Below are positions 1 to 9,787 of a stretch of 64,000 nucleotides of DNA, one piece after another; within the stretch, counting starts at the first letter, position 1, and each line of letters starts with the position of its first letter. The notes beneath the pieces are model-generated. The model was not told where the DNA came from. It saw nothing but the letters and a program-made list of their open reading frames with translations, and did no database searches. Position numbers and translations under genes: made by a program. The DNA comes from Bradyrhizobium sp. CCGUVB1N3. Its GTDB lineage: Bacteria > Pseudomonadota > Alphaproteobacteria > Rhizobiales > Xanthobacteraceae. Location of the stretch: assembly GCF_024199925.1 (NCBI RefSeq), contig NZ_JANADR010000001.1:7877501-7941500 (forward strand), written 5' to 3'.

Positions 1-294
1 ACCGAGAAGTTCAGACGATCCGTTCCCAGCAATCACCTGATCGGCGGACAGGCCGTACACACAGGCCGCCGCCTCGCGTAAGCCGGCGTTCTCGTTTTCC
101 GGATACAGATAATGCTGCTCAAGGGCGGCAATCGCGCTTTGTCTGACGATTGGCGGCAACGGGAATGGGTTCTCGTTCATGTTGAGTTTGACGCAATTAG
201 CATCAAGCGCGGGCGGAGCAGGCGGTGCAACATCTAACTGTTTTGCCACGTGCGAGAGGGACGAGAGTGCGCTTAGCAGCCTTGCGTCTGACAT
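1..294 (-). CDS. hisC: Histidinol-phosphate/aromatic aminotransferase-like, N-terminal part (cut by window edge)
   Basis: The reading frame opens at an ATG at 294 on the minus strand and stays open to base 1, so only the first 98 codons are present. After a variable leader of about 36 residues it has the conserved opening of class I/II PLP aminotransferases of the HisC/CobD group: MNENPFPLPP, then a helix, YLYPENENAGLREA, and VIAGNGS, which in the family binds the cofactor phosphate. The expected role is transamination between an imidazole or aromatic amino acid phosphate and a 2-oxoacid in the cytoplasm. The active-site lysine lies outside the window, so integrity cannot be judged. A CobD-type decarboxylase or aromatic aminotransferase is an alternative. 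Confidence 0.75.
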   Translation of the reverse strand, partial: MSDARLLSALSSLSHVAKQLDVAPPAPPALDANCVKLNMNENPFPLPPIVRQSAIAALEQHYLYPENENAGLREAAACVYGLSADQVIAGNGSSELLG

Positions 295-1262
295 GTGGTC
301 GCTTCGTCGAAAAGCATGGGTTCTGAGCATGGCGATGGTCCGATCTGGCTGAACACTCTGGTCTTGGCGCATGAGCTTCCGCACCAGCAGGCCGACCTGT
401 CTCTTCACAGTCGGACGGCGCGGGCTTCACCCGTTTTTAGATGTCTATCCTAACAGTTGCATGAATACAGGAGCGAAACCGCAACTTGTGTTACTCGTTC
501 CTTGTATTGCGAGGGGCGAGCCGGTCGGATGTGTGCTACCCCATGATACCCGTATTGGGTGCTGTTCAACTCCAGCGAAGGCGCATCGTCGGCCTGGAGA
601 ACTTCATCGACATCTCGATGAAGACTGTCGGCGGTGAATTCAGACAGATCGATGTCTGCTGTTCGGTAACGGCGGACCTCAAGAATGCCCGCCGTGTGGC
701 TGCTGGTCATGCTTGGAGTTGAGGGACGTCGTAGTTGTTCTCCAGCAGGGAGATATAGATGCTCTTGGGCGCTTTCTTGGACGTGATCGAGGAGCGTGAC
801 AGACTGACGCGGCGCAAACATTTGCGTTTGAGACATTCACAACCCTTGTTCCAGAGCCATCGACGGCCCCGATGCCCTACTTGTTCTGGTAGTGTACAAC
901 TTGACCCTACGTTCGTTTCAAGGGGGCCGATAGTCATTGGACAATGTGTCCTACTCGCTACAATGAGACTCGAGCGCGCTAACGATCGACGAAATCGCCA
1001 AGCCATCAAGAAACTGGTCGAACAAAAAAGTGCAGCGAGGCAGCCGCCCCACAAAATTGCGTGAGCGACAACTAGCTCAAAGCCGCATTGACCTTTCATT
1101 CATCGCCAAAGGGAGCGAGAAAGCTGCAGTAGCATTACTCGAGAGTGGCATTGTTGTTGCAGAAGCTATGCGGTCGAAGTGGGTAGGTCGCTCCACAGCG
1201 TGCCCATAGAGCGTGCCCATATGGCACGAGCGGCAAGGAAATGCGATGGAAGAGAAATTGCC
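295..1262. other. Gene-poor spacer between two metabolic gene remnants
   Basis: No family is recognised here in either direction. The longest open frames (450-836 and 707-1099, both minus, 128 and 130 codons) overlap each other and lack a convincing ribosome binding site. The first has a protein-like composition in its middle and might be a short unknown gene, but I cannot support it. The stretch looks like eroded DNA. Confidence 0.4.
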
Positions 1263-2502
1263 ATGGAGGATCTGAACGACAAGGAGCCAGGAGACACAGA
1301 AACCCTACTTTGTCGCCTAGGTCGTGCGCCGGCCGAACATGCCGGGATGGTGAATGTGCCGATCTACCGCGGTTCTACCATTGTTTCGGAGACCTTGGAG
1401 GATTGGGATATCCGGAACAAAGACACTCCGAGCTACGGTCGCTTTGGCTCGCCCCTGTCTCGCGCGCTTGAAGCGGCCGTTTGCAAGTTAGAGGGTGGCT
1501 TCCGTTCGATTCTCTTCCCATCAGGGCAATCTGCTTGCACTCATTCGCTGCTTGCGTGTCTAAAGGCCGGCGACGCTATTCTGATCAGCGACGGCGTTTA
1601 CGCGCCTGTGAGAGCCTTCGCGGACAGCGTTCTTGCGAGACTGCAGATCGAGGCACAGTATTTTTGTCCAACCCGCCCGTCAGAATTGGCGGCAAAGATC
1701 AGCGCAAATACACGGGCCATCTATCTGGAGTCGCCGTCGTCCACGACCTTCGAGGTTCAAGATGTGCCAGCACTCGTGGCCATTGCACATCAGTCGGGCG
1801 CGCTTGTGATCATGGACAATACCTGGGCGACACCTCTGTATTTCAGACCATTCGAGCATGGGGTCGATATATCGATCCAGGCCGCGACGAAGTATATCGT
1901 TGGCCATTCCGATGCATTTCTTGGCAGTTGCAACTGCGAATGAACCGGCATGGCCTGCACTGAAGTCTACTGCGCACCATTTCGGCGAAATTGGCGGACC
2001 AGATGACATTTATCTGGCTCTCCGGGGACTGCGTAGTCTGGCTTTGCGCATGAAGCGGCATTGGGAAAATGGCCTTATTCTGGCGCAAAGCCTGCAGACA
2101 CATCCAGCTGTCGACCGGGTGTTGCACCCGGCCCTTCCCGACGATCCCGGCCATATCATTTGGAAAAGGGATTTTCTGGGCGCCAGTGGACTCTTCGGGA
2201 TTGTTCTGAAGCCTATGTCACGGGAACAACTTTCGGTTCTCTTCAGTAGCCTGCGCCTCTTTGGGATTGGTCTGTCCTGGGGCGGGTACGAAAGTCTCGC
2301 TCTGCTTGTCGAGCCACCAAAGCGAACGGAAGCCTCGCACGCGTTCGCAGGACCGCTGATTCGCGTACACGCGGGCCTGGAGAGTCCCAACGAGTTGATC
2401 GCGGACATGCACAACGCACTGAACGCCGCCTGCAACGCAACTGATGGCATTGTGCGCCAGGAAATGAGCGAACTCATCAGTCAATGCCAAGTAGTCAGTT
2501 AG
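1263..2502 (+). pseudogene. metC: Cystathionine beta-lyase-like PLP enzyme, frameshifted
   Basis: Two overlapping frames together encode one Cys/Met-metabolism PLP enzyme (cystathionine beta-lyase family, normally about 390-400 residues, C-S lyase acting on cystathionine or cysteine). The first part runs from ATG 1263 and includes VPIYRGSTIVSE, YGRFGSPLSRALE, the MDNTWATPLYF segment and the PLP-lysine motif AATKYIVGHSDAFLG. It then hits a stop at 1941. The second part (to 2502) starts in another frame at VATANEPAW and continues to the family C-terminus with the FGIGLSWGGYESL motif. The break lies at about 1923-1930 and is a net +1 shift (one base gained or two lost). Everything else aligns, so this is a recent single lesion unless it is a sequencing error. 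Confidence 0.85.
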
Positions 2503-2642
2503 CGCTGGTGCTTTAACCTTAAGTAGTGTCGCAAAGGTGCCTCGAGGCTGCGGCGCTGACACGCATCAGTAAGGCACGAACGTCTCGTCGAATGCGTGGG
2601 ACATGAAAGCGGCAATGCGCGGCCGCGCAGTGTCTCATAGTC

Positions 2643-4378
2643 TCAGCGCCAGAGGTTTGTCCTGGCAAGATCAATGACCTCTCCGGTCCGGCCATTCACA
2701 ATTGCTTTAAGCGTGTAGAGAGAGAAGCCCTTGGCCATCTCCATCGTGACGGAAGGCGGCACGGCGAGCTCGGTCCGATTGACGACGGCGTCGATTAAAG
2801 CTGGCCCTTCGTGCGCGAGCGCGGCGGCGATGCCGTCGTCTACCTCCGAGGGATGTTCAAGGCGCACCCCATACATACCAGCGGCTCTGGCAATTTCGGC
2901 AAAGTCTGGATTGTTGAGCTCGGTCCCGAAATTGAGCAATCCCGTCGACTTTTGTTCCAACTCGATAAAGCCGAGAGTACCGTTATTGAAGACGACGACT
3001 TTCACTGGCAGGTCGAGTTGCACAAGGCTCAGCAAATCGCGCATCAGCATCGTAAAGCCACCGTCGCCCGAGAGGGAGATCACCTGTCGACGAGGATACG
3101 TGGCCTGTGCCCCGATAGCCTGAGCCATGGCGTTGGCCATTGAACCGTGCCAAAACGAGCCGAGGAGGCGACGTTGACCGTTCATCGCCAAATAACGCGC
3201 GGCCCAGACGGTAGGCAGGCCGACGTCGCAGGAAAAAACGGCATCGTCAGCCGCCTGGTCGCTGATTGCTTTAGCGACCTGTTGAGGATGGATGAGCTGG
3301 CTACCTGGCTTGATCTCGGCTAGCCCGTCCAGCTGTTTGCGGGTCCGGGCATAGTGTTGTTGTGTTCTCTTGAGACGCTCATCATTGGACTTGGAAGACA
3401 GACGTGGCAGCAAGTCCGCCAGAGTTGTGCGGACATCACCAACCACCGGGAGGCGACAGCCACCCGGCGACCTAGATGTTCCGGACGTATGTCCGCTTGC
3501 GCAATCCGTACGCTGCTTCCCTGAGGATAGAACTGGCGATAGGGGAAATCGCTTCCAAGGATCAAAAGAACGTCGCAATCGGCCATGGCGTAATAGCCCG
3601 AAGAAAGGCCGATCAGCCCGGTCATGCCGACGTTGTAAGGATTGTCCCGTTCCACACATTCTTTGCCGCGCAGAGCATGCACGATCGGCGACTTCAGCCG
3701 CTCGCCGAGCGCCAGCAGTTCTTCATGGGCTCCGGCGCAACCAGACCCGCAAAGAACGGTTACCCGCTGAGCTCTGTTCAGCATGTCGGCGAGGCTATCG
3801 AGTTCGGCGGCCTTCGGCGAGATCACCGGCTGCGGAGGCCGCAACCCAGCGAGCTTGGGCCGCATCCTATCGGCCGCAGGACGAAGCGCGACATCACCGG
3901 GAATGACGACAACGGAAACGCCGCGCTTTCCCACAGCCTCGCGGATGGCTGCCTCAAGGATGCGTGGCATCTGATTGGCGCCAGAGACCAGCTCACAATA
4001 GTGGCTACACTCTCTAAAGAGGATCTCGGGATGGCTATCCTGAAAGTACCACACGCCGATCTCTGCGGAAGGAATGTGTGCAGCGATCGCAAGCACTGGC
4101 ACGCGCGAACGATGACAATCAAAAAGGCCGTTGATGAGATGGAGATTGCCTGGCCCGCAGCTTCCGGCACAGACGGCGAGCTCGCTGGTCAGATGTGCCT
4201 CGGCACCGGCCGCAAAGGCGGCCACTTCCTCGTGCCGGACATGAATCCAGTCGATGCATCCGTGACGGCGGATCGCATCGGTAAGGCCATTCAGGCGATC
4301 CCCAACGATTCCATAGATGCGCTTGACGCCCACCTCAGCAAGAGTGTGGGCGAACTGATCTGCAACAGACTGCGCCAT
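2643..4378 (-). pseudogene. poxB: Pyruvate oxidase/dehydrogenase (PoxB-like) TPP enzyme, frameshifted
   Basis: Read on the minus strand, 4378 to about 3450 gives the N-terminal and middle domains of a thiamine-diphosphate enzyme of the pyruvate dehydrogenase (quinone)/acetolactate synthase family. It starts [27 protein letters not shown] and carries the catalytic glutamate region [17 protein letters not shown] second frame from about 3450 to 2643 supplies the TPP-binding C-terminal domain, with GDGGFTMLMRDL followed by VFNNGTLGFIELEQ. The frames meet around 3440-3465, where LGRRVAV in one frame joins [15 protein letters not shown] in the other, consistent with loss of one base. The assembled length of about 575 residues is normal for PoxB. 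Quinone-linked oxidation of pyruvate to acetate would be its ancestral job; as it stands it is probably dead. Confidence 0.85.
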
Positions 4379-4482
4379 GACCCATGTCTCGTCCGAGAGA
4401 TTGACTTAGCGAAGCGCGAATGCCTCGCAAACATATCTACGGCGCAGCGCGATATCGCGTAAATGAATTGTTCGACTGCAAT

Positions 4483-5382
4483 TCAGTCGCTACTGGCATG
4501 ATGGTCTCCTCGCGTGCGAGCCACCAGATCTAGCCACGCCTTCGCGGCATGTGACAGATAAGCACCGCGGCGCCAAATCATTGCAATGTGCCAGTCCATA
4601 TCAGCTTCATCGAGCGGCACCCTGGCGATCGACAGATGTTTGCGTTGTTCCGCGATCATCCGTGGCAGAAAAGCGGCCCCCATACCCGTCGCAGCAAGTT
4701 CGACGATAAAATCAACCTGGCTGCTACGCGCGACGACTCGCGGCTCAAAACCGTGCCGTTGACACGCGTCTAAAATCACGCGGTTCAATGCAAATCCGGT
4801 TTCGAAGAGAATGAGCGGTAGATCCCGCAATGCCGGAAGATCAAGGGATCGGCACCCCGAAAGCTCGTGATTCACCGGTAGCACGACAGTAAGGGGCTCG
4901 CGCTTGACGTCCTGCCACTCAAAGCCTTCTGACACCGGGAGAAGCGAGGCCGCAAGTTCGATCTCCCCCGATAGCAAAACCTCCTCAAGCCGCTCGCTTC
5001 CGTACTCCACGAGCCGGATATCGACGCCTGGATAACGTTCGCGGTAGATCGCAAATAGCTTTGCGAACAGCGTACCGCTACCCACCGGTGGCAGACCGAG
5101 CTTGAGAATGCCGCATTCAAGGCCGCGCAGATCGCCCAGTTCTGAAATCAGATCGTCCCGCTCCATCAGAATCCTGATCGCACGGCGGTAAACAATTTCG
5201 CCGGCGGCGGTAAGCCTGCTGCGATGGCCGATCCGATCAAGTAGCGGTACGCCAATCTCATCCTCAAGCTGCCTGACCGCTTTGCTGACCGTGGACTGAG
5301 TCGCGAATACGACTTTGCCGGCCTTGGAAAACCCGCCTTGCCGTACGACCTCGACGAAAGCACGTAATGTCCGAAGCTCCAT
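4483..5382 (-). CDS. LysR-family transcriptional regulator
   Basis: An intact 299-residue LysR-type protein. Residues 1-60 form the winged helix-turn-helix, with MELRTLRAFVEVVRQGGFSKA followed by ATQSTVSKAVRQLEDEIGVPLLDR. The rest is the periplasmic-binding-like effector domain (LKLGLPPVGSGTL, LPLILFETGFALNR, AATGMGAAFLPRMIA). It ends about 100 bases upstream of the broken poxB-like gene, on the same strand. Effector and target are unknown. The sequence is not NodD-like: it lacks the [18 protein letters not shown] opening. It is one of the few undamaged genes in the left part. Confidence 0.9.
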   Translation of the reverse strand: MELRTLRAFVEVVRQGGFSKAGKVVFATQSTVSKAVRQLEDEIGVPLLDRIGHRSRLTAAGEIVYRRAIRILMERDDLISELGDLRGLECGILKLGLPPVGSGTLFAKLFAIYRERYPGVDIRLVEYGSERLEEVLLSGEIELAASLLPVSEGFEWQDVKREPLTVVLPVNHELSGCRSLDLPALRDLPLILFETGFALNRVILDACQRHGFEPRVVARSSQVDFIVELAATGMGAAFLPRMIAEQRKHLSIARVPLDEADMDWHIAMIWRRGAYLSHAAKAWLDLVARTRGDHHASSD

Positions 5383-6277
5383 GTGAATTCCAAAATCGAA
5401 TAGACTCTAGTCGATCAATTCATTCGAGAGAGAGCCGCGAACTTCAGGCTGAAAATCGTTTTCTTGTTCTTGCTCGTTTAGCGCGGCTTTTCTCTTCTGG
5501 ACGAGTTGTCTCACATATTGGTCATGCTCTTGCACTTTGCGGCGAGGTCGTGATCGGCTCGACTCGCTGCTTCGATGTCGAGTGTCGCGGCGTGGTTCAT
5601 TGTTGGCGCCGACCAGGACTACAAGCAGCTCACTTTTCGCTAGTAGCAACATTCTCTTTGAATGCAATCGGAATCAGGGCCGGGCCCCGGTGTCTGAACT
5701 TCCGCCGATGATCTCTCTGCGCATCGTCTCCAACTACAGGCAGCGCAACGTTGAGGCCGTGCCGGAAAAGGCAGTACGGCTCTCTCGACTTGGTGACGAG
5801 GTCGATCGGAACTGCCGCTCGGGTGTATACTGCCTTGTGTTTCAGGCAAAAGATCTGTGCTGCATGCCTTGGCGTGTCAAATGCTCGAAAACTGCTCAGT
5901 CTTCCGGAGGCGTTTGTCTAAGCGCTGGGCGGTTCGGTGCAAGCCAGATCAAAACGACCGCGAAAGAATGCCGAAGAGCGATGAATGATCTCACGATCTC
6001 TGCACATGAATGCCCCTGACGGTCGCTACACATACGTTGCGTCTGGGGCATCTCCTTCCGCCCCTGTGCACTAGGAAAAATGCAGTCGACGAGTAAGAAT
6101 AATCCGGTCGACATTGCGTTTGAACGCCTCCATCGGGCCAGCGCGCTTTCATTTTGCATCGCGCGACAAATTGACCTGCGCATGGGCGCGCGCCGCAGGT
6201 CTGTCTTCTTTTTGCCCTAACGCAGACAAATGCCCTTGCAAGGAGCCGAGCCGCCGACACGATGTTCGACAGGAGAG
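5383..6277. other. Gene-poor spacer
   Basis: Short overlapping open frames exist on both strands, but none has a recognisable motif or ribosome binding site. The only clear signal is at the right end, where AGGAGAG (6271-6277) directly precedes the ATG of the next small gene. No nod box is seen. Confidence 0.4.
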
Positions 6278-6499
6278 ATGGTGCAAGTGTTGCAGGTAAG
6301 AAGTGGTGTCTTCGATCCGGAAGACCTTTCCATGTTGGGAAAGATCTTTGATGAGGCGGTGGCGGCGCTGCCGGCAAGTATGCGAACTCCCATCAACAGA
6401 ACGGAGATCGCCAAGCTTGTGCTTGGACGCACAGCCGCTGGTCGGGCCGAATTGGTCCTCCTCAGGAAGCTGATGGTAGCGATTGCTTCTGCCGTTTAG
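6278..6499 (+). CDS. 73-residue protein of an unknown family (FDEAV/LPxSxRTPxNRT)
   Basis: ATG 6278 is chosen because a strong Shine-Dalgarno run (AGGAGA) lies just before it; upstream codons in frame have no such site. The 73-residue product has the core LGKIFDEAVAALPASMRTP followed by NRTEIAKLVLGR and a leucine-rich C-terminal helix. The same core, at roughly half identity over about 64 residues, forms the C-terminus of the 212-residue protein encoded at 36390-37028, so the two define a family. The product is predicted to be cytosolic and helical, with no catalytic motif visible. I do not recognise the family. The long copy sits behind a nod box, this one does not. Confidence 0.7.
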   Translation: MVQVLQVRSGVFDPEDLSMLGKIFDEAVAALPASMRTPINRTEIAKLVLGRTAAGRAELVLLRKLMVAIASAV

Positions 6500-6730
6500 T
6501 CCAGCAGAGGTTCAATGCTTCTCTGGATGCGCCCATCACGAGGTCATCCGACGCAAAGTCAACAGTGTGGTTGCTGCTTGCGTCTTGCATGTCACATCCG
6601 CCCGGTGAAGCGCTTCCCCGGAAGGCAAAGTTCGATATTTCGAGCGAAAACTTGGCAACAAGATCTGCGGGCCGTCAAAACCGCTTGAACCTCACGTGGC
6701 GTTAGGTTGTAGGTTTGAAAATTGAGAAAC

Positions 6731-7189
6731 ATGACCAGACCTACAGTACTCAGGCGTCGATGGCGACGCATCGGTGAACTTGCGGATGCGACCGGCGTGA
6801 CGGTGCGCACTCTGCGTCACTATGAGCACACGGGATTGCTGGCCGCCTCGCAGCGCACGTGCGGTGGTCACCGGATCTACGATTGTGAAAGCCTCAGAAG
6901 AGTTTATCACATTCTGGCGCTTCGTGAGCTCGGATTTTCTCTTCGAGAGATTCGCAAGGCAATGGACGGCAGAACTTCGCTTCCTGACTTATTGAGCGAG
7001 CAATTGGAGCGAGCGGAGCTCCAGGTCGCGCGTGCGACAAAGTTGCGCGATCGTTTACGCAACATCACGAAGAATACGGAATCGGATGTCAGTGTAGACG
7101 AGCTACCTGCTCGCCTTGATGCAATGTCGCGAGAGAGCTGTGGTCAGCCGCGCCGGCGAGCACGCGCTCCCGATGATGCGGATCGATAG
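6731..7189 (+). CDS. nolA: NolA-like MerR-family regulator, C-terminus shortened
   Basis: The N-terminus is a MerR DNA-binding domain (RRIGELADATGVTVRTLRHY, then GGHRIYDCESLRRV and LRELGFSLREIRKAMDG). It follows my memory of Bradyrhizobium NolA closely, including TSLPDLLSEQLER, QVARATKLRDRLR and the VSVDELPARLDAMSR stretch. NolA is a regulator linked to genotype-specific nodulation and to nodD2 expression. ATG 6731 is preferred over the in-frame TTG at 6722. The product is 152 residues, whereas described NolA proteins are about 235. Identity stops after AMSRES and is replaced by an arginine-rich tail, so the effector part seems lost or shifted. Whether the shortened form binds DNA cannot be told. 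nolA lies next to the nodD genes in known Bradyrhizobium islands, which supports the name. Confidence 0.75.
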   Translation: MTRPTVLRRRWRRIGELADATGVTVRTLRHYEHTGLLAASQRTCGGHRIYDCESLRRVYHILALRELGFSLREIRKAMDGRTSLPDLLSEQLERAELQVARATKLRDRLRNITKNTESDVSVDELPARLDAMSRESCGQPRRRARAPDDADR

Positions 7190-7310
7190 TGGCGGCAGGA
7201 GAACGAGGGTTGCGCGAACGATCGGTCAACAACGCGACATTGTGCGTGCTGCAACAACCACGACTCAGGTGCCAAAGCGAGCGCGAATCAGCCGACGTCA
7301 GGAGCCTCAA

Positions 7311-8420
7311 ATGGCATTCCTTCGCACGAGTTCATTTGCCGGTGCAGCGGTCCTTGCTTTCGTGCTGGTCTCCGGCGCCTCCGCTGACGATGTTTACGTT
7401 GCAGTGGCCGGACCTATGACAGGCAGCAACGCTGCGGTTGGTGCTCAGATGCTTTACGGCGCAGGTGCGGCCGTGGATGATTTGAACTCTTCCGGATTGC
7501 TTCCAGAACTCAAGATTAGATTGACTGTCGCCGACGACGCTTGCGATCCGAAGCAGGCCGTTGCGGTAGCCAATCGGCTGGCGGCTGATCAGGTTAGGTT
7601 GGTTGTTGGCCACCATTGTTCTTCTTCCTCAATTCCCGCTTCCGACGTTTACGCTGAAGCCGGAATTATTCAGATTTCGCCCGGATCAACCAATCCTCAG
7701 CTGACCGAGCGAGGTCTGCGAACGGTTTTTCGGATCTGTGGCCGTGACGACCAGCAAGGTGTAGTGGCGGCTAACTATATCTTGCGGCACCACTCCAAGA
7801 GCAAGATTGCCGTCCTCGATGACAAGAGCACAGCTGGCAAGGGCGTTGCAGATGTCGTTGCGTCTCGTCTTCATGATGCGGGTCTGCAGAATATCATGCG
7901 GCAAAGCTATATGGCCGGCGAGAAAGATTACACCGCGCTGGTATCAAGAATGAAGAGGGAGGGTATCGAAATCGCCTTTATTGGTGGCTACTACGCCGAA
8001 ATCGGCCTTATTGTACGCCAAGCCGCAGACGCACACGCTCATCTCACGGTCATGGCTAACGACCCGCTGATGACGGGCGAATTCTGGGCGATTGCGAACA
8101 GTGCGGCAAATGGCACTCTCTTCACATTCATGCTCGATGCCACCAAAAACGCGGAGGCGGCCGACGTCGTAGCCAGATTGAAAGCAACAAAACGAACTGC
8201 GGAAGGCTATACGCTTTACGCTTATGCCGCTGTACAGGCGTGGGCTCTTGCGGTGAGGCGCGCTGGCTCTTTCAACGCTCTGCGCGTTGCGAAAGCGCTT
8301 CGTTCGCAAGAAGCTGAAACCGTGATTGGCCACGTGCGGTTTGATGCGAAAGGCGACAATTCATCTGCCGGTTTCGTCGTCAATCGCTGGCGCGACAACA
8401 CGATAGAGAGGGTCGAGTAG
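7311..8420 (+). CDS. Branched-chain amino-acid ABC transporter substrate-binding protein
   Basis: A 369-residue periplasmic binding protein of the LivJ type. ATG 7311 follows AGGAGC (7300-7305) at good spacing; the longer open frame upstream overlaps nolA. Residues 1-24 are a signal peptide (hydrophobic FAGAAVLAFVLVSGASA, then DD). The mature part shows the family landmarks VAVAGPMTGSNAAVGAQM, DDACDPKQAVAVANRL, VVGHHCSSSSIPAS and AFIGGYYAEIGLIVRQA. It would capture branched-chain or related amino acids or amides for an ABC importer, but no permease or ATPase genes are nearby, so it is an orphan. It sits between nolA and nodD1, where nodD2 lies in several described Bradyrhizobium islands. Confidence 0.88.
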   Translation: MAFLRTSSFAGAAVLAFVLVSGASADDVYVAVAGPMTGSNAAVGAQMLYGAGAAVDDLNSSGLLPELKIRLTVADDACDPKQAVAVANRLAADQVRLVVGHHCSSSSIPASDVYAEAGIIQISPGSTNPQLTERGLRTVFRICGRDDQQGVVAANYILRHHSKSKIAVLDDKSTAGKGVADVVASRLHDAGLQNIMRQSYMAGEKDYTALVSRMKREGIEIAFIGGYYAEIGLIVRQAADAHAHLTVMANDPLMTGEFWAIANSAANGTLFTFMLDATKNAEAADVVARLKATKRTAEGYTLYAYAAVQAWALAVRRAGSFNALRVAKALRSQEAETVIGHVRFDAKGDNSSAGFVVNRWRDNTIERVE

Positions 8421-8740
8421 ACCAGATAGCGGTGACCGAACCAACGACCTGAACTTCGACAAGCCCGCCGCCTGATTTGGCAATTCGATCGCCCAATAGA
8501 GTTGCGGTGGACGAGAATGCGATCCTCCGAGGCAACCATCGCGGGTCGAAAGACACCCGCGATCAACGTGGCCGGGTGAATCAGGGAGAGAACGCTCGAG
8601 CTGCTTGACAGGAAGAAGGTGCGGAAAAGAGCTGCCCCCGAAGAATCACCGGGGACGGAAAGCTGTATCGACTCGTGACTTCTCACTGTCGTCGAGCCTC
8701 CATTCCTTGGAGCGAGCGAAGGTCCTGCGAACCGCGATTG

Positions 8741-9730
8741 TCATTCCGAAGCATCTACCGCTGTGTCTTTAGCTTGCGAAGAGTGGTTCGGAAGATCCCG
8801 TAGGCGTGTCTTGGCGCGGGGAGAGACCAGGCGCCTTGCCTCCTGCAACAAAACCTCACGCATCCATATGCTTGCCGGATCAGTATTGTGAAGGGAAGGC
8901 CATTGGACGGCCTCGGTAAAGCCCGGAAGCGGTAGCGGGAGTTTAGTGATCTGCAGCGGCATCGCCTTAGCGAAATACTTCACGAGCGTCAGGGGCATCG
9001 TCGCTATTCGGTTGGTTCCAAGTAACATGGGAGGGATCATGCTGAAGCTTTGCACGACGACCTCAACGCGTCTCTTGATGCCGTGCTCTTGCATAAACCA
9101 TTCGTCTATGGAAGGCACTCGATTGCTCCCGAACTTGACCGCGACATGCCCCAATGACATGTACCTCTCGAATGTAAGCTCCCGCGATAGGTGCTTGTTC
9201 GAGCGGCAGCCGACGCAAACGAGTGTCTCGTCAAAAAGGGTCGCCTTGGGGTGCGCGTCCGACATGTACAGCTCGGGCACGATAAGAAAATCGATTTCGG
9301 CGCGTTGGAGAGGGTGATCGAACGGATTCGCGAGAGGCATTAACTCGAATCTGACGCCGGGCGCATCTCGTGCGACACGTTCCACGACATGTCGAAACCA
9401 CACGACCGTAGCAAAGTCAGACAGGCTGATCCTAAAGCGCCGTTCAGACTCGCTCGGTTTGAATGTATCCCTGGAGGTAATGGAGAACTGGATGTGAAGT
9501 AGTGCCTCGCGAGTGGGAGCCGCGAGGGCTTCCGCACGTGGAGTCGGAATAAGTTCGCGGCCCTTCATCGTGAAGAGGTCGTCTTTGAAATACGCGCGTA
9601 GGCGGCCAACCGCCGCGCTCATGGCCGGCTGGCTCAAGTTGATGCTGCGTGCCGCTGCCGTGAGGTTGCGCTCGGTCATCAGAGCATCGAGCGCGACGAG
9701 GAGATTAAGATCAAGCCCTCGGAAACGCAT
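8741..9730 (-). CDS. nodD1: NodD1, LysR-type activator of nod genes
   Basis: A 329-residue LysR protein opening with the NodD signature [18 protein letters not shown] and then [21 protein letters not shown], the DNA-binding helix-turn-helix. The C-terminal two thirds are the flavonoid-responsive domain ([54 protein letters not shown]). ATG 9730 is chosen because homologous NodD proteins start at MRF; a GTG two codons upstream is the alternative. It is divergent from the nod operon, with a nod box starting eight bases from its start codon, as expected for a regulator binding its own divergent region. It should activate nodA-nodZ, and possibly the genes behind the two other nod boxes, in response to plant flavonoids. 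Confidence 0.95.
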   Translation of the reverse strand: MRFRGLDLNLLVALDALMTERNLTAAARSINLSQPAMSAAVGRLRAYFKDDLFTMKGRELIPTPRAEALAAPTREALLHIQFSITSRDTFKPSESERRFRISLSDFATVVWFRHVVERVARDAPGVRFELMPLANPFDHPLQRAEIDFLIVPELYMSDAHPKATLFDETLVCVGCRSNKHLSRELTFERYMSLGHVAVKFGSNRVPSIDEWFMQEHGIKRRVEVVVQSFSMIPPMLLGTNRIATMPLTLVKYFAKAMPLQITKLPLPLPGFTEAVQWPSLHNTDPASIWMREVLLQEARRLVSPRAKTRLRDLPNHSSQAKDTAVDASE

Positions 9731-9737
9731 TGTCACC

Positions 9738-9787
9738 TATCCGCAGTGTAGATGTTTCTCATCCAAACAATCGATTTTACGAATTCG
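9738..9787 (+). promoter_or_regulatory. Nod box in front of the nodABC operon
   Basis: The stretch contains the NodD-binding pattern ATCCgcagtgtaGATG (9739-9754), then ATCCAAACAATCGATTTTAC (9761-9780) and GAATTC. This agrees with the rhizobial nod-box consensus, with its ATC-N9-GAT repeats. It begins eight bases from the nodD1 start and points to nodA 870 bases away. Confidence 0.93.

Noticed and set aside
3476..4462. 328-codon plus-strand frame opposite the poxB-like pseudogene
   Set aside because: The minus strand encodes conserved TPP-enzyme motifs; the plus-strand frame has none.
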